From contig CM060731.1 of NCBI GenBank assembly GCA_030704615.1, positions 23,498,001 through 23,562,000 of the forward strand: 64,000 nt of DNA, written 5' to 3'. Made by a program: the position numbers and the translations under genes. Positions 45,565-54,884 of the stretch are shown here, one piece after another (positions within the stretch are counted from its first letter, which is position 1; every line of letters begins with the position of its first letter). Below the pieces are notes generated by a model. The model searched no databases. It was not told where the DNA came from and saw only the letters and a program-made list of their open reading frames with translations. Source of the DNA: Takakia lepidozioides. Lineage: Eukaryota > Streptophyta > Takakiopsida > Takakiales > Takakiaceae.

Positions 45565-45955
45565 TCTGTTATAATAATACAAAACACTCCACAACGAGAG
45601 TTTCCCCTTTCGTATTGGTCTATGGAAAAGCACCTCTGGTGCCGACAAGTTGGGCCGCCCAGGACGTTGAGGAACCGGCAGCAAGCACCAGTACTTCAAA
45701 GATGAAGTGTGTCCGAATCGGCATCAAGTGTTGCGTCAACCACCTGTGCTGTTGGATCATGAAAATGAACCTGAGTACGAGGTGGAGGCAGTGCTTAAGT
45801 CGAGAAGGTTCAAGAATCGAGAAACGGAGTATCTCATGAAATGGAAGGGCTATCATTAAGTGGAGGCAACTTGGGTGCGTGCCTCAGAAATGGGAAACGC
45901 ATCCGAGGCGGTTGCAGCTTTCGAAGGGCGACCTCAAAAGCGGAAGAAGCGTTGA
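45565..45955 (+). pseudogene. Integrase C-terminus and chromodomain
   Basis: [22 protein letters not shown] (45568-45635) is the end of the integrase core region. After frame changes, 45755-45955 reads EYEVEAVLKSRRFKNRETEY, then LMKWKGYH, a stop (45858), VEATWVRASEMGNASEAVAAF and a basic end. This is the chromodomain fold (aromatic cage sequence EYEVE and YLMKWKGY) that guides chromoviruses to methylated histone marks. One stop interrupts it. Confidence 0.8.
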
Positions 45956-45959
45956 TGGG

Positions 45960-46847
45960 GACATCAACCTTGGATTGTGGGGGAGAAAATGCATGCTTAG
46001 TCCGGCTTAGCTAGCTTAGGAATCCGATTGCAAAAACTTGTGTTGTACAAATTTTATTTATAAATGAAATGGTTTTTAAATGTTGTGCTTCCTATTTTGT
46101 TTGGAATGGTGATGCATGGCATGGTTAGCTGCATGCTAACTTACGAAATTGGGAGAGATAAATTGGATTAATCGTGTGTTTGTGCAGTGCCGAAATCGGA
46201 CGACTCCTATCCAAGGGGCAAGAAAACTTGCGTCTTCTTTGGGAATTCACGTGCTAGTGCGCACCTGGCGCGTGCGCGTACTATAATTGCGCTACCGAGG
46301 GGTTGTCTTGTAGTGCGGGCTAACGCGGAAGTTACGTGCTTCCGTTCACGTACTATAATCGTGTAACCTCGGGACGAAGTCGTAGTGCAGCTTCGGCATG
46401 TTCCCGTACCTCAGGCCAGCATTCCAAGGCGGACCCAATTGTAGTGATTGGGGTGCACAGTTGGTTCAAGGTTATCTTCCTAGTAAAAAAAAGGGTTCAA
46501 GGTGAACCCTTCTCAAGGTGATGCCAAAAAACGGCATCATGAGCAATATAAGCAATGTTATGCAATAAGGCGATTCGATCCTCGGGGAGGATCGTTCTTT
46601 GGCCTTGAAGTGGACCAAAAAAAGTGCACTGGGTGGAGCTGGAGAGGCTCCACCCTTGGCCGAGACTTGGAGGAAGTCGGCCAAACTAGCTAATGGAGAG
46701 TAGAGTCAAGTGGGGGTTTGGTTCTTTGCCATGGGACGCCATGGTACGGAAACAAACCCCTTGATGTGGGACGCCACAACTTGGATGTTAGTTTCTACAA
46801 AATGGACAAGTCGTTGAGGACATCGACTCCCTGTTGGTAGGGGTGTG
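45960..46847. other. Chromovirus 3' non-coding region
   Basis: No domain is encoded. It has short inverted repeats around 46240-46380 (paired ACGTGCTTCCGTTCACGT-type blocks) and ends in GGTAGGGGTG (46838-46847), a short purine tract that could prime plus-strand synthesis just before the LTR. Confidence 0.5.
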
Positions 46848-48125
46848 TGTCGCAGCCCTTTGCCTTGAGGGCAGGGGGTCGCGACACAAGAGGGGCTGCC
46901 CCAGTGGTGGGGGCAGTGGCAACAATAGGTATGGGGGCTAAAGCACCCTTGAGTGCCCAAGGCACTCAAGGAGGCAGAGGCACTCACTAGGTGGAGCCCC
47001 ACACACCGGGTTGCGGTGGGGGTGGTTCCACGAGGGGTGGTGTCGCGGCCCTTTGCCTTGAGGGCAGGGGGTTGGGTCACAGAGGGGCTGCCCCTGTGGT
47101 GGGGGCGGTGGCAGCAATAGGTACGGGGGGGCTGAAGCAACCTCGAGTGCCCAAGGCACTCGAGGAGGCGGAGGCACTCACTAGGTGGAGCCTCGCACAC
47201 CGGGTTGCGGTGGGGGTGGCTCCACAAGGGGTGGTGGTAGCTTAGTGGGACTTAGTGGGGGTGGCATAGGACTCACCATGGGGGCGGAGACCTTGTGGTG
47301 GGAGTCGTGGGGAGTCTTGGGACTCATCACGGTCCACGGGGATCGTGGTGAGTGGGCCAAGACTCACCGTGACTCATCACCGGGAATCGAGGGTTTTCGT
47401 GGTGGTTCGCCATAAAATGGTGGTGTTGTTTGTGAAACCCCCGCGGACAGTCACAGAAGTATATATAGGGAGTAGTAACCCCGAGAACGGTGCAAGCCCG
47501 TTGGTGTCCAAAAACTAGTGAGTAAGCGTGCGAGCCGGAAAGCGACCAAGGTGTGGGGAGCTATTCCGGACTGCCATCGACCAAAGGGAATTTCCACTAG
47601 GCCCAAATTTGGAGAGGGTCTAGTGGAGGAGTAAAGGGGGACCGTTATGCCCCGGTGAGCAGCCGAAGCTCCGAATTGGCCCGGCGGCCAGTTTGGGAGT
47701 TAGGCGCGCGCATCAAGCGAGTAACTATGACTTGAAGGGGAGCTTACCGAAGTGAGGTGCGCGACAGGTGGTGGTAGCTTAGTGGGTCTTAGTGGGGGTG
47801 GCATAGGGCTCATCATGGGGCGGAGACCTTGTGGTGGGAGTCGTGGGGAGTCTTGGGACTCATCATGGTCCAATGGGGCCGTGGTGGGTGGGCCAAGACT
47901 CACCGCGACTCATCATCGGGAATGGAGGGTCCTCGTGGTGGTTCGCCATAAACTGACTGGGTTGTTTGTGAAACCCCCGCGGACAGTCACAGAAGTATAT
48001 ATAGGGAGTAGTAACCTCGAGAACGGAGCAAGCCCGTTGGTGACCAAAAACTAGTGCGTAAGCGTCCGAGCCAGAAAGCGACCAAGGTGTGGGGAGCTGT
48101 AACTATGATTTGAAGGGGAGCTTAC
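46848..48125 (+). repeat. 3' LTR of chromovirus, split by a nested solo LTR
   Basis: The first 193 bases (46848-47040) match the start of the 5' LTR. The rest (from 47767) resumes at the corresponding point, loses an internal piece of roughly 150 bases near 48100, and stops at about 48125, some 20 bases short of the LTR end, where the DNMT element begins. The interruption at 47041-47766 is another LTR of the same family. Confidence 0.85.
47041..47766 (+). repeat. Nested solo LTR with 5-bp target duplication
   Basis: A complete 726-base LTR (TGTCGCGG...GCGACA) of the chromovirus family stands inside the 3' LTR. It is bordered by GGTGG on the left (47036-47040) and GGTGG on the right (47767-47771); the uninterrupted 5' LTR has GGTGG once at this place. 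That is the 5-bp duplication made by integrase. Loss of the interior by recombination between two LTRs would leave this solo copy. Confidence 0.9.
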
Positions 48126-48153
48126 GCGTGCTCCTGGGCCAAGAGGAGCAGAT

Positions 48154-49428
48154 ATGGATTTTGATCCACAAAGGGGGGAAGCAAGGCGACAAATAAGGCT
48201 TCCACAGTCTTTCACATTGGCTGAGACAGTGCCAACTATGTCATCGATGGCACCCGCTCGCCCAAGTGTGTCAGAGGTAGAGCCACAAGTGCCATTGGGG
48301 AAAGTTGGTGTGGCTCGGGATATGCTAGTGGGTGGTGCTGCAAAGAAAGGTGCAGCCAGTACAATGTTGGGGGCGGCTACGGCAATTTGTCAAGCTCCAT
48401 TGTTTTCTGCCACGACAATTGCAATGCCGGGGATGCGGCCAGCTGCAGTATTTAGACTGGCAGCTGTACTCTATGAGAGTGGTAATGCATCGGCACTATC
48501 TGCGGGGATAGCAGATAAGGTGCAATGCATGAATGCCTTGGATTCAAGGGTGAAGACAGCCACAGCTGCACCATGGCAAGCGGCAGCTGCAAAGTTGCAG
48601 GAGTTGCCAGCTAGGCCAGCCATTGAGCGCAGTATGGTGACTCCTGGGGTAGTCCTAGTGGACAATCAGGATGGTATGTTTCAGTTAGGTGGCCCAGCCG
48701 GGAGGAGGTATAGGCCACTACGGGTCTTGTTGGACTCGGAAGCACAACCATTGATGTTGGAGAGAGCAGCAATTGCAGGCTTAGGCCTTACAGAGGCGGA
48801 TTTGGAGCCTTGCCCTTTCCAAATTCAAACATCTTTGGGTGGTTCAGAGAAGGCACGAGGGATTACACGCCATGAGCTCTTCATTCGATTGCAGCCAGAT
48901 CATCCTACGGATGACTCAGTCATGAGAGCTAAAGCCATTATTACGGACGCGATGTCCTATGATGTGCTTGTTGGTGGGGCGATGTTATACCCCAGGCAAT
49001 TCACTCTGGACTTTTGGGAGGAAATGGCATCATACAGGCCGGAATGGCAGTCAGGAGAGGGCCGACGTGCACTGCTTCTAGTGTGGTTTATTGGGAATGT
49101 GGCGGTGGATCATAGGAACATGATGCCCACATTGGCTGCATTTTCAAGGGTGGTGGCTTGGGGTGGTGAGCTCTTGGAGGGCAATAGCCATGCAAATGAT
49201 AGGCCATCACCTAATGAGGACAAACAATTGGCATACAAGGCTGATTTGCTTCCTCATGTGCCCGTGCATATTTCACTGTGGGGTACGGTTGGGAATTTGC
49301 ATCGAGTAGCAGGCGAGTGTGTGCACCAAGCATGGCAGGAGGCATTTCCATTGATGAGTGAGAGGAGTTCAATGACATCACCTGGACCTCCTGAGTTAGC
49401 TCTTTTGGACACAGTGCCCATTACCTGA
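48154..49428 (+). pseudogene. DNMT element: linker and aspartic protease
   Basis: An open frame from ATG 48154 of 424 codons. Residues 1-165 are alanine-rich and unassigned. From about residue 186 comes YRPLRVLLDSEAQPLML (retropepsin active site with DSE in place of the expected DSG at codon 48739), then SYDVLVGGAMLYPRQFTLDF, the usual second half of a gypsy protease. The Gly-to-Glu change is GGA to GAA and would kill catalysis. A linker of about 110 residues leads to TGA at 49426. The same frame continues immediately into the methyltransferase, so the TGA (most simply a mutated CGA) breaks what was one polyprotein. Confidence 0.8.
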
Positions 49429-50580
49429 CAACCACCTGACTCAGGGATTTGTTTGCTACTGTTTGGAGGCATGAGCACTGGGCTTGCAGGAGTGTTGCAA
49501 GCAGGGATTAAAGTACGCAAGTACTTGTATGTGGAGAAGGATGAGATAGCTCAGCGTATTTCTTTACCTCACATCACCTTGCTCACACACCAGTATCCTG
49601 AGTTGTTGCCTCTCTCAACAATTCAAGGATATCAAAAGGCCTTGCCAACAGACATTACCTTGCTGGGGGCGGATGATTTGGACCGGCATGGTTCCATTGA
49701 CTTGGTGATAGCCGGATGGCTTTGCCAAGGACACTCTCCCGCAGGTCATGGGCTTGCATGATGCACAATCGCATTTGTTTTGGGAGATGTTGCGAGTGTT
49801 GCGGGACTTGCAGACGAGGCAAATGCAACCTCTAGGCTATATCTTGGAAAATGTTCCTCTTATGGGGGATTCTCGGGCCAGGGTTATGGCCAGTGTGCAT
49901 CAAGTGCGGTCTTGGATTGGATCGGCGGTGCTATTGGATGCAGCAGCGGTGGGATCACGCGCGCATCGACCTCGATTGTGGTGGACCAATCTTGCACCAC
50001 CAGAGCTGTTCAAGAGAGCATACGATTCCATTCAACGGCCACCCAATCTCACGGTTGAAGGCATTTTGGACCAAGGGAGGCAACCACAAAGAGTGCGACA
50101 TGATGATCGTCCACCTCTAGCAGTGGTCAATCGAGTGGGGCAGCCATGTGCGGCCTTGCCTACGCTCATGAGCTTTCCCTCGTCTCATGCTTTCTGAGAC
50201 AATGGTCCTGGGTTGATCTGGGACAATGTGCTACAGCAATTGGTGGAGCCCAATGCGGATGAGCGAGAGCGGGCAATGGGATTTGTCACTGGCACTACAG
50301 ATGTGCCAGCTTTGTTAGAGGCATCACGCCGCCAAGTGTTGGGTCATGCAATGGATCTAAATTGATTGACATGGGTCATTGGCTTGTGCATGGCTGAGCA
50401 ATGGAGATTGCAAGCATTGATGACTACTTCTGCACTCCCATTAGATAGTGCATCCTCCCTGCCAACCGGGACGGTTGAAGCAGTGAGTGGGGGCGAGCAC
50501 ATGATCGTGGGTTGCAAACACCCATGGCAGATGTGGGATGAGATGCGCAAAGAGAGAGTCATTGGATCTCTCAAGTAGGG
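49429..50580 (+). pseudogene. DNMT3-like C5 cytosine DNA methyltransferase domain
   Basis: Motifs in order: I, ICLLLFGGMSTGLAGVLQAG (S-adenosylmethionine site) with YLYVEKDE; IV, DLVIAGWLCQGHS with the catalytic Cys codon at 49723 (usual Pro replaced by Leu); then, after a frame change near 49745, GLHDAQSHLFWEMLRVL; VI, LENVPLMG with the ENV triplet at 49847-49855; VIII, GSRAHRPRLWWTNL; IX/X, EPNADERERAMGF and RRQVLGHAMDLN. The spacing and the AHRPRLWWTN wording fit DNMT3/DRM-type enzymes better than DNMT1 or CMT. No large target-recognition domain of the DNMT1 kind and no bromo-adjacent homology domain are present. It transfers methyl groups to carbon 5 of cytosine. Stops at 50195 and 50363 and the frameshift disable this copy, but the catalytic Cys and ENV remain. 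It sits between protease and RT. Confidence 0.88.
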
Positions 50581-50889
50581 AGTGGGGAGAGCCATGGACT
50601 GAGGATCAGTTGGAGGCCAAGGTGGTCAAGGTTTTTAAAGAGGTTGAGAATGTTTATTGCTAAGAGGATGTTCTCAAGGTGGCTATGACGAAGCAAGTGG
50701 AGGCTACGCCATAGTCAGATTGGGCGGACAAGGCCCAAGAGGTTGTTATCTAGCAACCAAAGGATTCGTCTCCTACCTCCAAGCCTGGTGTACCCAAAGT
50801 TGCAGTCACTGAGGACAATTGGGAACCAGATGTTGGACCTACAGTCACCGGAGGAGAGAGACGGAGGATCCGGTGATTTCTATGGGCTT
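50581..50889 (+). other. Degraded linker between methyltransferase and RT
   Basis: No frame is open through this part, and stops occur in all three. It presumably coded for the spacer before RT in an intact element. Confidence 0.5.
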
Positions 50890-52200
50890 ATAGAAATTGC
50901 TTTGCCTTCGGTTTGAAGGATTTGGGGAGTTTGAAGGGTCAGGAGATTTGTATTGATTTGGCAAGTGACACGCCAATCTTTCGAAGGCCCTACCAGTATA
51001 GTGACATGGAGAGGTCAGTGATCCAGTCACGGACTATGGAGTTATTTGAAGCTGGATTGGTGGAGTTGTCAGGCGGGGAGTATGCCTCGGCAACGGTGAT
51101 GCTAGCTAAGAAGGATTTCTATGGCAATTGGACAGAAAGAAGGATGTGTGGGGACTATCGTCCTGTGAACCGTCAGACTAAGTCCGACAGATATGCCATG
51201 CCAACTCTTGAGGAGATCTTTGATGCCATTGGGCATGCAAAGGTGTTTAGCACATTGGATTTGCGATCCGGTTATCACCAATTGCCAATCAAAGAGGCTG
51301 ACAAGCAAGAGACGGCATTTTGGGGGATTGACCAACATAGGAAGGATTGTTTGTACCAATGGCGGTTCTTACCGTTTGGGTTGAAGAATGCTCCTGCAGA
51401 GTTTCAGAGAGTCATGGATAGGATTCTCGCGGGGCTAGACTTCGTCCGGTGCTACATTGATGACATCCTCATCTTTAGTGCTACGGTTGAGGAGCATGAG
51501 AGACACCTTCAGGTGGTGTTTGAGCGCTTGAGAGCGCACGGGTTGAAACTGCACCTCGGAAAGTGCAAGTTCTTCCACGATCAGATTGAGTATCTGGGCC
51601 ACATGATATACCCTGGAGGATTGGGTGTTCAACAGACAAAGGTGGAGGCCATTGCATGCATTCCACGCCCCATGGATGTGAGCAGAGTTCGTGTTTTCAT
51701 GGGATTGGCAAACTACTATCGACGGTTTGTCAAGGGATTTAGCAGCATTGTAAAGGCTCTTACCAAGTTGACCAAGGTGGGTCAGGAGTGGCAATGGGAG
51801 GAGGAGCAGGAGGAAGCCTTTGAGGAACTCAAGGCTTGATTGACTTCTGCACCTATTCTGAGGCGGCCTATTCGGGGGTGGCATTTCCAGCTACATACGG
51901 ATTGGAGTATGCTGGGGATTGGAGCAATGCTCACACAAGTGGATGATGAGGGAAGAGAGTTCGTAGTGGCATATGCTAACCGCTCGAACAATGATGCCGA
52001 GACGAAGTATAGTTCCTATGAAGGGGAGTGTCTAGCTGCGGTATGGGCAGTGGCACATTTCAGATGCTACCTCTGGCAATCTCTTCACCCTTGTCACGAA
52101 TTACCAACCATTGAAGTGGTTGATGGAGTCAGACAAGCTTACAGGGAAGCTTGCACGGTGGGCACTTATGCTTCAAGAGTACGACTTCCAGGTGGTGCAT
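50890..52200 (+). pseudogene. DNMT element: reverse transcriptase and RNase H
   Basis: RT reads DTPIFRRPYQYSDMERSVIQ, EYASATVMLAKKDF, RRMCGDYRPVNRQT, FSTLDLRSGYHQLPI, FLPFGLKNAPAEFQRVMD and the active site CYIDDILIFS (YIDD at 51453-51464), then EYLGHMIYPGG and RVFMGLANYYRRFVKGFS. A TGA at 51837 interrupts KA-stop-LTSAPILRRP, the usual RT to RNase H transition. RNase H follows: FQLHTDWSMLGIGAMLTQVD and YEGECLAAVWAVAHFRCYLW, a frame change near 52080, then NYQPLKWLMESDKLTGKLAR. The catalytic residues are present. This is the most conserved part of the element and would be suited to phylogenetic placement. Confidence 0.9.
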
Positions 52201-53740
52201 CGAGCCAGTATTGTCAATCGGGATGTAGTTGGATTGAGTCGTAATCCATGCACGAGCGAACATGATGATACTGGAGCTCAGTGGCATGGTGAGACGGATG
52301 AGGAGATGGTGCCAAGATGGCATGCATCGGCCTTTTTGTGCATTCTAGCAATGGGAGCTCAAGCTGGTTCATTCCATGCGATTGGTCATGTAGATAGCGT
52401 GCATGACGATCCAGAGACTAGTGAGGAGTTTGGTGGTGCTAAGGATGTGCATGAAGATGTAACAGTGTTGGCATACCTTCGTATCGGAGAGGTAACAACT
52501 AGTGTGACTGCTAAGGAGAGAGATTGGGTCCTACAACGAGCCAAGAGGTTCAAGTGGGAGGGGACTCACCTACTCCGGGTATGGGAGGATGGACGAGTGA
52601 GGATTGTGCCTCATCCAACACAACGAGCGCGATTGGTACGCCATGCCCATGAGGAGTTGGGACATTTTGGGGTGTGGCGCACTCATAGTTTGCTGCAAAG
52701 GCAGTATTGGTGGCGGGGCATGCATCCGGATGTGCAACAGTTAGTGGCAGGGTGCGTGGTGTGTGATAGAGTGTGGGCTTCTTTCAATGCCCCTATTCCA
52801 CAATTGCATCCTTTATCCATTATGGGTTTGGGCTATCGTTGGAGTCTTGACTTCGCAGTCCCATTAACACTGATGATTCGCCATAACAAGTATGTGCTGG
52901 TGATGGTGGAACACTTCTCCAAATGGATTGAATTGGTGGCATTGCCTGACAAGGCAAGTGAGGGGGCTGCGTATGCATTCTTAGATCGAGTGCTTAGCCA
53001 ATTTGGTGCTCCAGCCGAGGTACTCACGGACCAGGGGAGAGAGTTCTTGGGGGAGTTTCAGGCTTTGTGTGAGCAAGCCTTGATAGATCACCGCACTACT
53101 TCTCGGGATCATCCCGAGGCTGATGGCTTGGCGGAGAGAGTTGTTCAGACAGTCAAGAGAGGTTTGCGCAAGTACGGTTTGCAGAAGGGATACCTAGGAG
53201 ATTGAGACCTTCAGCTGCCTTGGCTAGCTATGGGCTATAGGTTCAGCAAACAAGCTTCACTTGCCGCCTTCTCACCTTATTTTCTTCTCTTCGGCCGAGA
53301 GCCGGATTTGCCTGCATCTATTCGCAGGGAGGCTGCAGTAGTTCTCAACCTTGATGATCCGGATGTGTAGACACAAGCATGTGCCCAGCGGGCAGAGTTG
53401 CTCAAGAGAGTCATGCCTATGGCTTTTGAGAACCTTGCTATTGCCCAACACCGAGACACATTGAGGTATGTCACTATACGTGGAGGGGGATATCGGCCAA
53501 GTGTTCGGCGTTTCCACCCTAAGGACTATGTGTATCTGCAGCAGACAACGCCTACGACCTTGGATGTCACAGCAGGATGTGTGATTCTAAGGGTCAGGGA
53601 GGTGTTGCCTTCAGGAGTGTTAATTCTGGAGGGTCGAGATGGCATGGTATGGAAGGACCATGTGCGCAATTGTGCGCCATGTCACCTTCCACATGTGGAT
53701 GAGATGATAGATCCCAACCTTTCAGTGGCACCTGCAGGGT
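52201..53740 (+). pseudogene. DNMT element: integrase
   Basis: The frame (with stops at 53203 and 53368, both at expected Trp codons) encodes the zinc domain RLVRHAHEELGHFGVWRTHS with GCVVCDR (about 52630-52770), the catalytic core with SLDFAVPLT (Asp), EVLTDQGREFLGEF (Asp) and DHPEADGLAERVVQTVKRG (Glu), and the C-terminal part with PYFLLFGREPDLPA and RFHPKDYVYLQQ. The DDE residues are intact. Integrase inserts the cDNA into chromosomes. A PHD finger replaces the chromodomain usually found after it in chromoviruses. Confidence 0.88.
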
Positions 53741-53745
53741 TGCGT

Positions 53746-53892
53746 TGCATGCTATGTGGGCATTCTGGTGGCACCGCAACCATGTTGGTGTGTGACAAAT
53801 GCTCAAGGGGGTGGCACATGAGATACTTGACACCGCCACTTGAGGAGGTTCCTATCGGAGAATGGTTGTGTCCACGATGCCTTGGACAGAGG
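53746..53892 (+). pseudogene. PHD finger at integrase C-terminus
   Basis: CMLCGHS, then MLVCDKCSRGWHMRYLTPPL and EVPIGEWLCPRC make a C4HC3 PHD zinc finger in the same frame as integrase, ending at the stop near 53895. The zinc ligand two residues after the WHM segment is Tyr (TAC at 53824) where Cys is normal, a single G-to-A change. PHD fingers read histone H3 tails, so this would have directed the integration complex or the methyltransferase to particular chromatin. Confidence 0.88.
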
Positions 53893-54141
53893 TAGTGGGC
53901 ATGACAATGGTGAGGCGGACAAGTGATCCAAGGGCTAGCTAGTGGGGCTTCAATGCCATGGATACTCAACTGAAGATCATGATTGCATGAAGGCGACTAA
54001 CGATGGGGCTACGTTTGCACCCGGCCTCTTGATCTATCAACTTCGGGTGTTGGGACTTGTGCAATTGAAGACCAAGCGATGATCTTATTGGGGTGGATAC
54101 TTGCAAGCTATTCGGTGTTAGAGGGACCTAATCACCAGCTA

Positions 54142-54151
54142 GGGGGGCGAT
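54142..54151 (+). promoter_or_regulatory. Polypurine tract of the DNMT element
   Basis: AGGGGGGCGA stands immediately before the LTR start. It is the expected RNase-H-resistant primer for plus-strand synthesis. Confidence 0.7.
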
Positions 54152-54586
54152 TGTGGCGTGGCTTTCTAGGACTATATGCTAGGAAGTGTGGTTGGATAGC
54201 GATGTATGTGGTGGCACGATGCTTAGGTGCACGACAGCTGTCATGGTTTTGTTTGTGATTAGTTAGAAATAGTTATTTCTAGCTAATTAGGACATTATAC
54301 ATTTATATTTGTATTTTGTTGGCATTGGGACTTCATTTGGTTCCATGTACCAAGTGAGGTGGCGAACCTCATTTGGGACGTGGAGATGTTATCTCCACGT
54401 GAGACGTAGGCAGGCTCGTCTTCTTCTAGTCGAGCCTCCCGAGGCCTCTCTCGCTGCCATAGCTCTAGTACTTGAGATGGAGAGTGGGTGAGGTATGTAT
54501 GGTGGAGTCCTTTAGCAAAGGTGCCATTGGCTTGACTTATATAACGTGATAGAGTGGTTTATCCTCTTTTCACCATTTCCGTATCA
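54152..54586 (+). repeat. 3' LTR of the DNMT element
   Basis: About 435 bases with TG (TGTGGCGTGGC) and CA (CCGTATCA) borders. TTATATAACG near 54537 is a likely TATA box. The matching 5' LTR was not found to the left of 48154, so the borders rest on the TG/CA ends, the purine tract and the repeat that follows. Confidence 0.75.
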
Positions 54587-54587
54587 T

Positions 54588-54670
54588 TGTGGCGTGGCTT
54601 TCTAGGACTATATGCTAGGAAGTGTGGTTGGACATCGATGTATGTGGTGGCACGATGCTTAGGTGCACGC
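54588..54670 (+). repeat. Partial second LTR start
   Basis: The first 83 bases of the LTR (54152-54234) recur here almost unchanged, beginning two bases after the LTR end, and stop abruptly after GGTGCACG. It is a truncated tandem LTR or the stub of a second element. Confidence 0.8.
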
Positions 54671-54683
54671 CACATGTGAGAAG

Positions 54684-54882
54684 GCATGTCCAACACTCTC
54701 GCAAAGATTCGAAGCAATCAAAATTCATTTGAACAGTTCACGATGGGTTCACCCTTTCAATATTTGCTTCACCTGATACTTGAGAGGACTTGTGACAAGA
54801 TATGTCCAACACACTCGCAAAGAATGAAAGCAATAAAAATTCATTTGAACAGCGATCGTTGAGTTCACGCTTTCAATCAATT
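54684..54882 (+). repeat. Two-copy direct repeat
   Basis: ATGTCCAACACTCTCGCAAA, followed by AATTCATTTGAACAG and a TTCACCCTTTCAAT block, at 54686-54760 recurs at 54802-54880, about 116 bases apart. Confidence 0.75.
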
Positions 54883-54884
54883 TC

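Larger units (their letters stand above)
38474..48125 (+). mobile_element. Chromodomain Ty3/gypsy retrotransposon, heavily damaged
   Basis: The order is 5' LTR (38474-39198), primer-binding site, gag, a 3.2 kb foreign-looking insert, protease, C-terminal RT and RNase H, integrase zinc domain, inverted integrase core, integrase C-terminus, chromodomain, a G-rich tract, and a 3' LTR (46848-47040 plus 47767-48125) with a solo LTR nested in it. The chromodomain and tRNA-Met-type primer site place it among plant chromoviruses, which integrate into marked chromatin. The RT palm is deleted, the integrase core is flipped, gag and the chromodomain contain stops, and the 3' LTR is cut at its end. The 5' LTR interrupts the unknown gene at 37580-38473. 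Not capable of movement. Confidence 0.85.
48126..54586 (+). mobile_element. Ty3/gypsy retrotransposon encoding a DNA methyltransferase and PHD finger
   Basis: Domain order on the plus strand: retropepsin (48660-49060), DNMT3-like cytosine-5 DNA methyltransferase (49435-50580), reverse transcriptase (50890-51840), RNase H (51840-52200), integrase (52560-53640), PHD finger (53746-53892), purine tract (54142-54151) and 3' LTR (54152-54586). The 5' LTR and gag are missing; the left edge abuts a truncated chromovirus LTR at about 48125. In-frame stops (49426, 50195, 50363, 51837, 53203, 53368) and frame changes near 49745 and 52080 inactivate this copy. The methyltransferase is in the same frame as the protease, so it was part of the Pol-type polyprotein and not a separate host gene. 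Confidence 0.9.

Noticed and set aside
46706-47227. Minus-strand frame of 173 codons over the LTRs
   Set aside because: It arises from the repeated LTR sequence and has no protein-like features beyond the repeat.
48126-54586. A bacterial contaminant or prophage carrying a DNA methyltransferase
   Set aside because: The methyltransferase is in frame with a gypsy protease and followed by gypsy RT, integrase, PHD finger and LTR, and DNMT3-type wording is eukaryotic.
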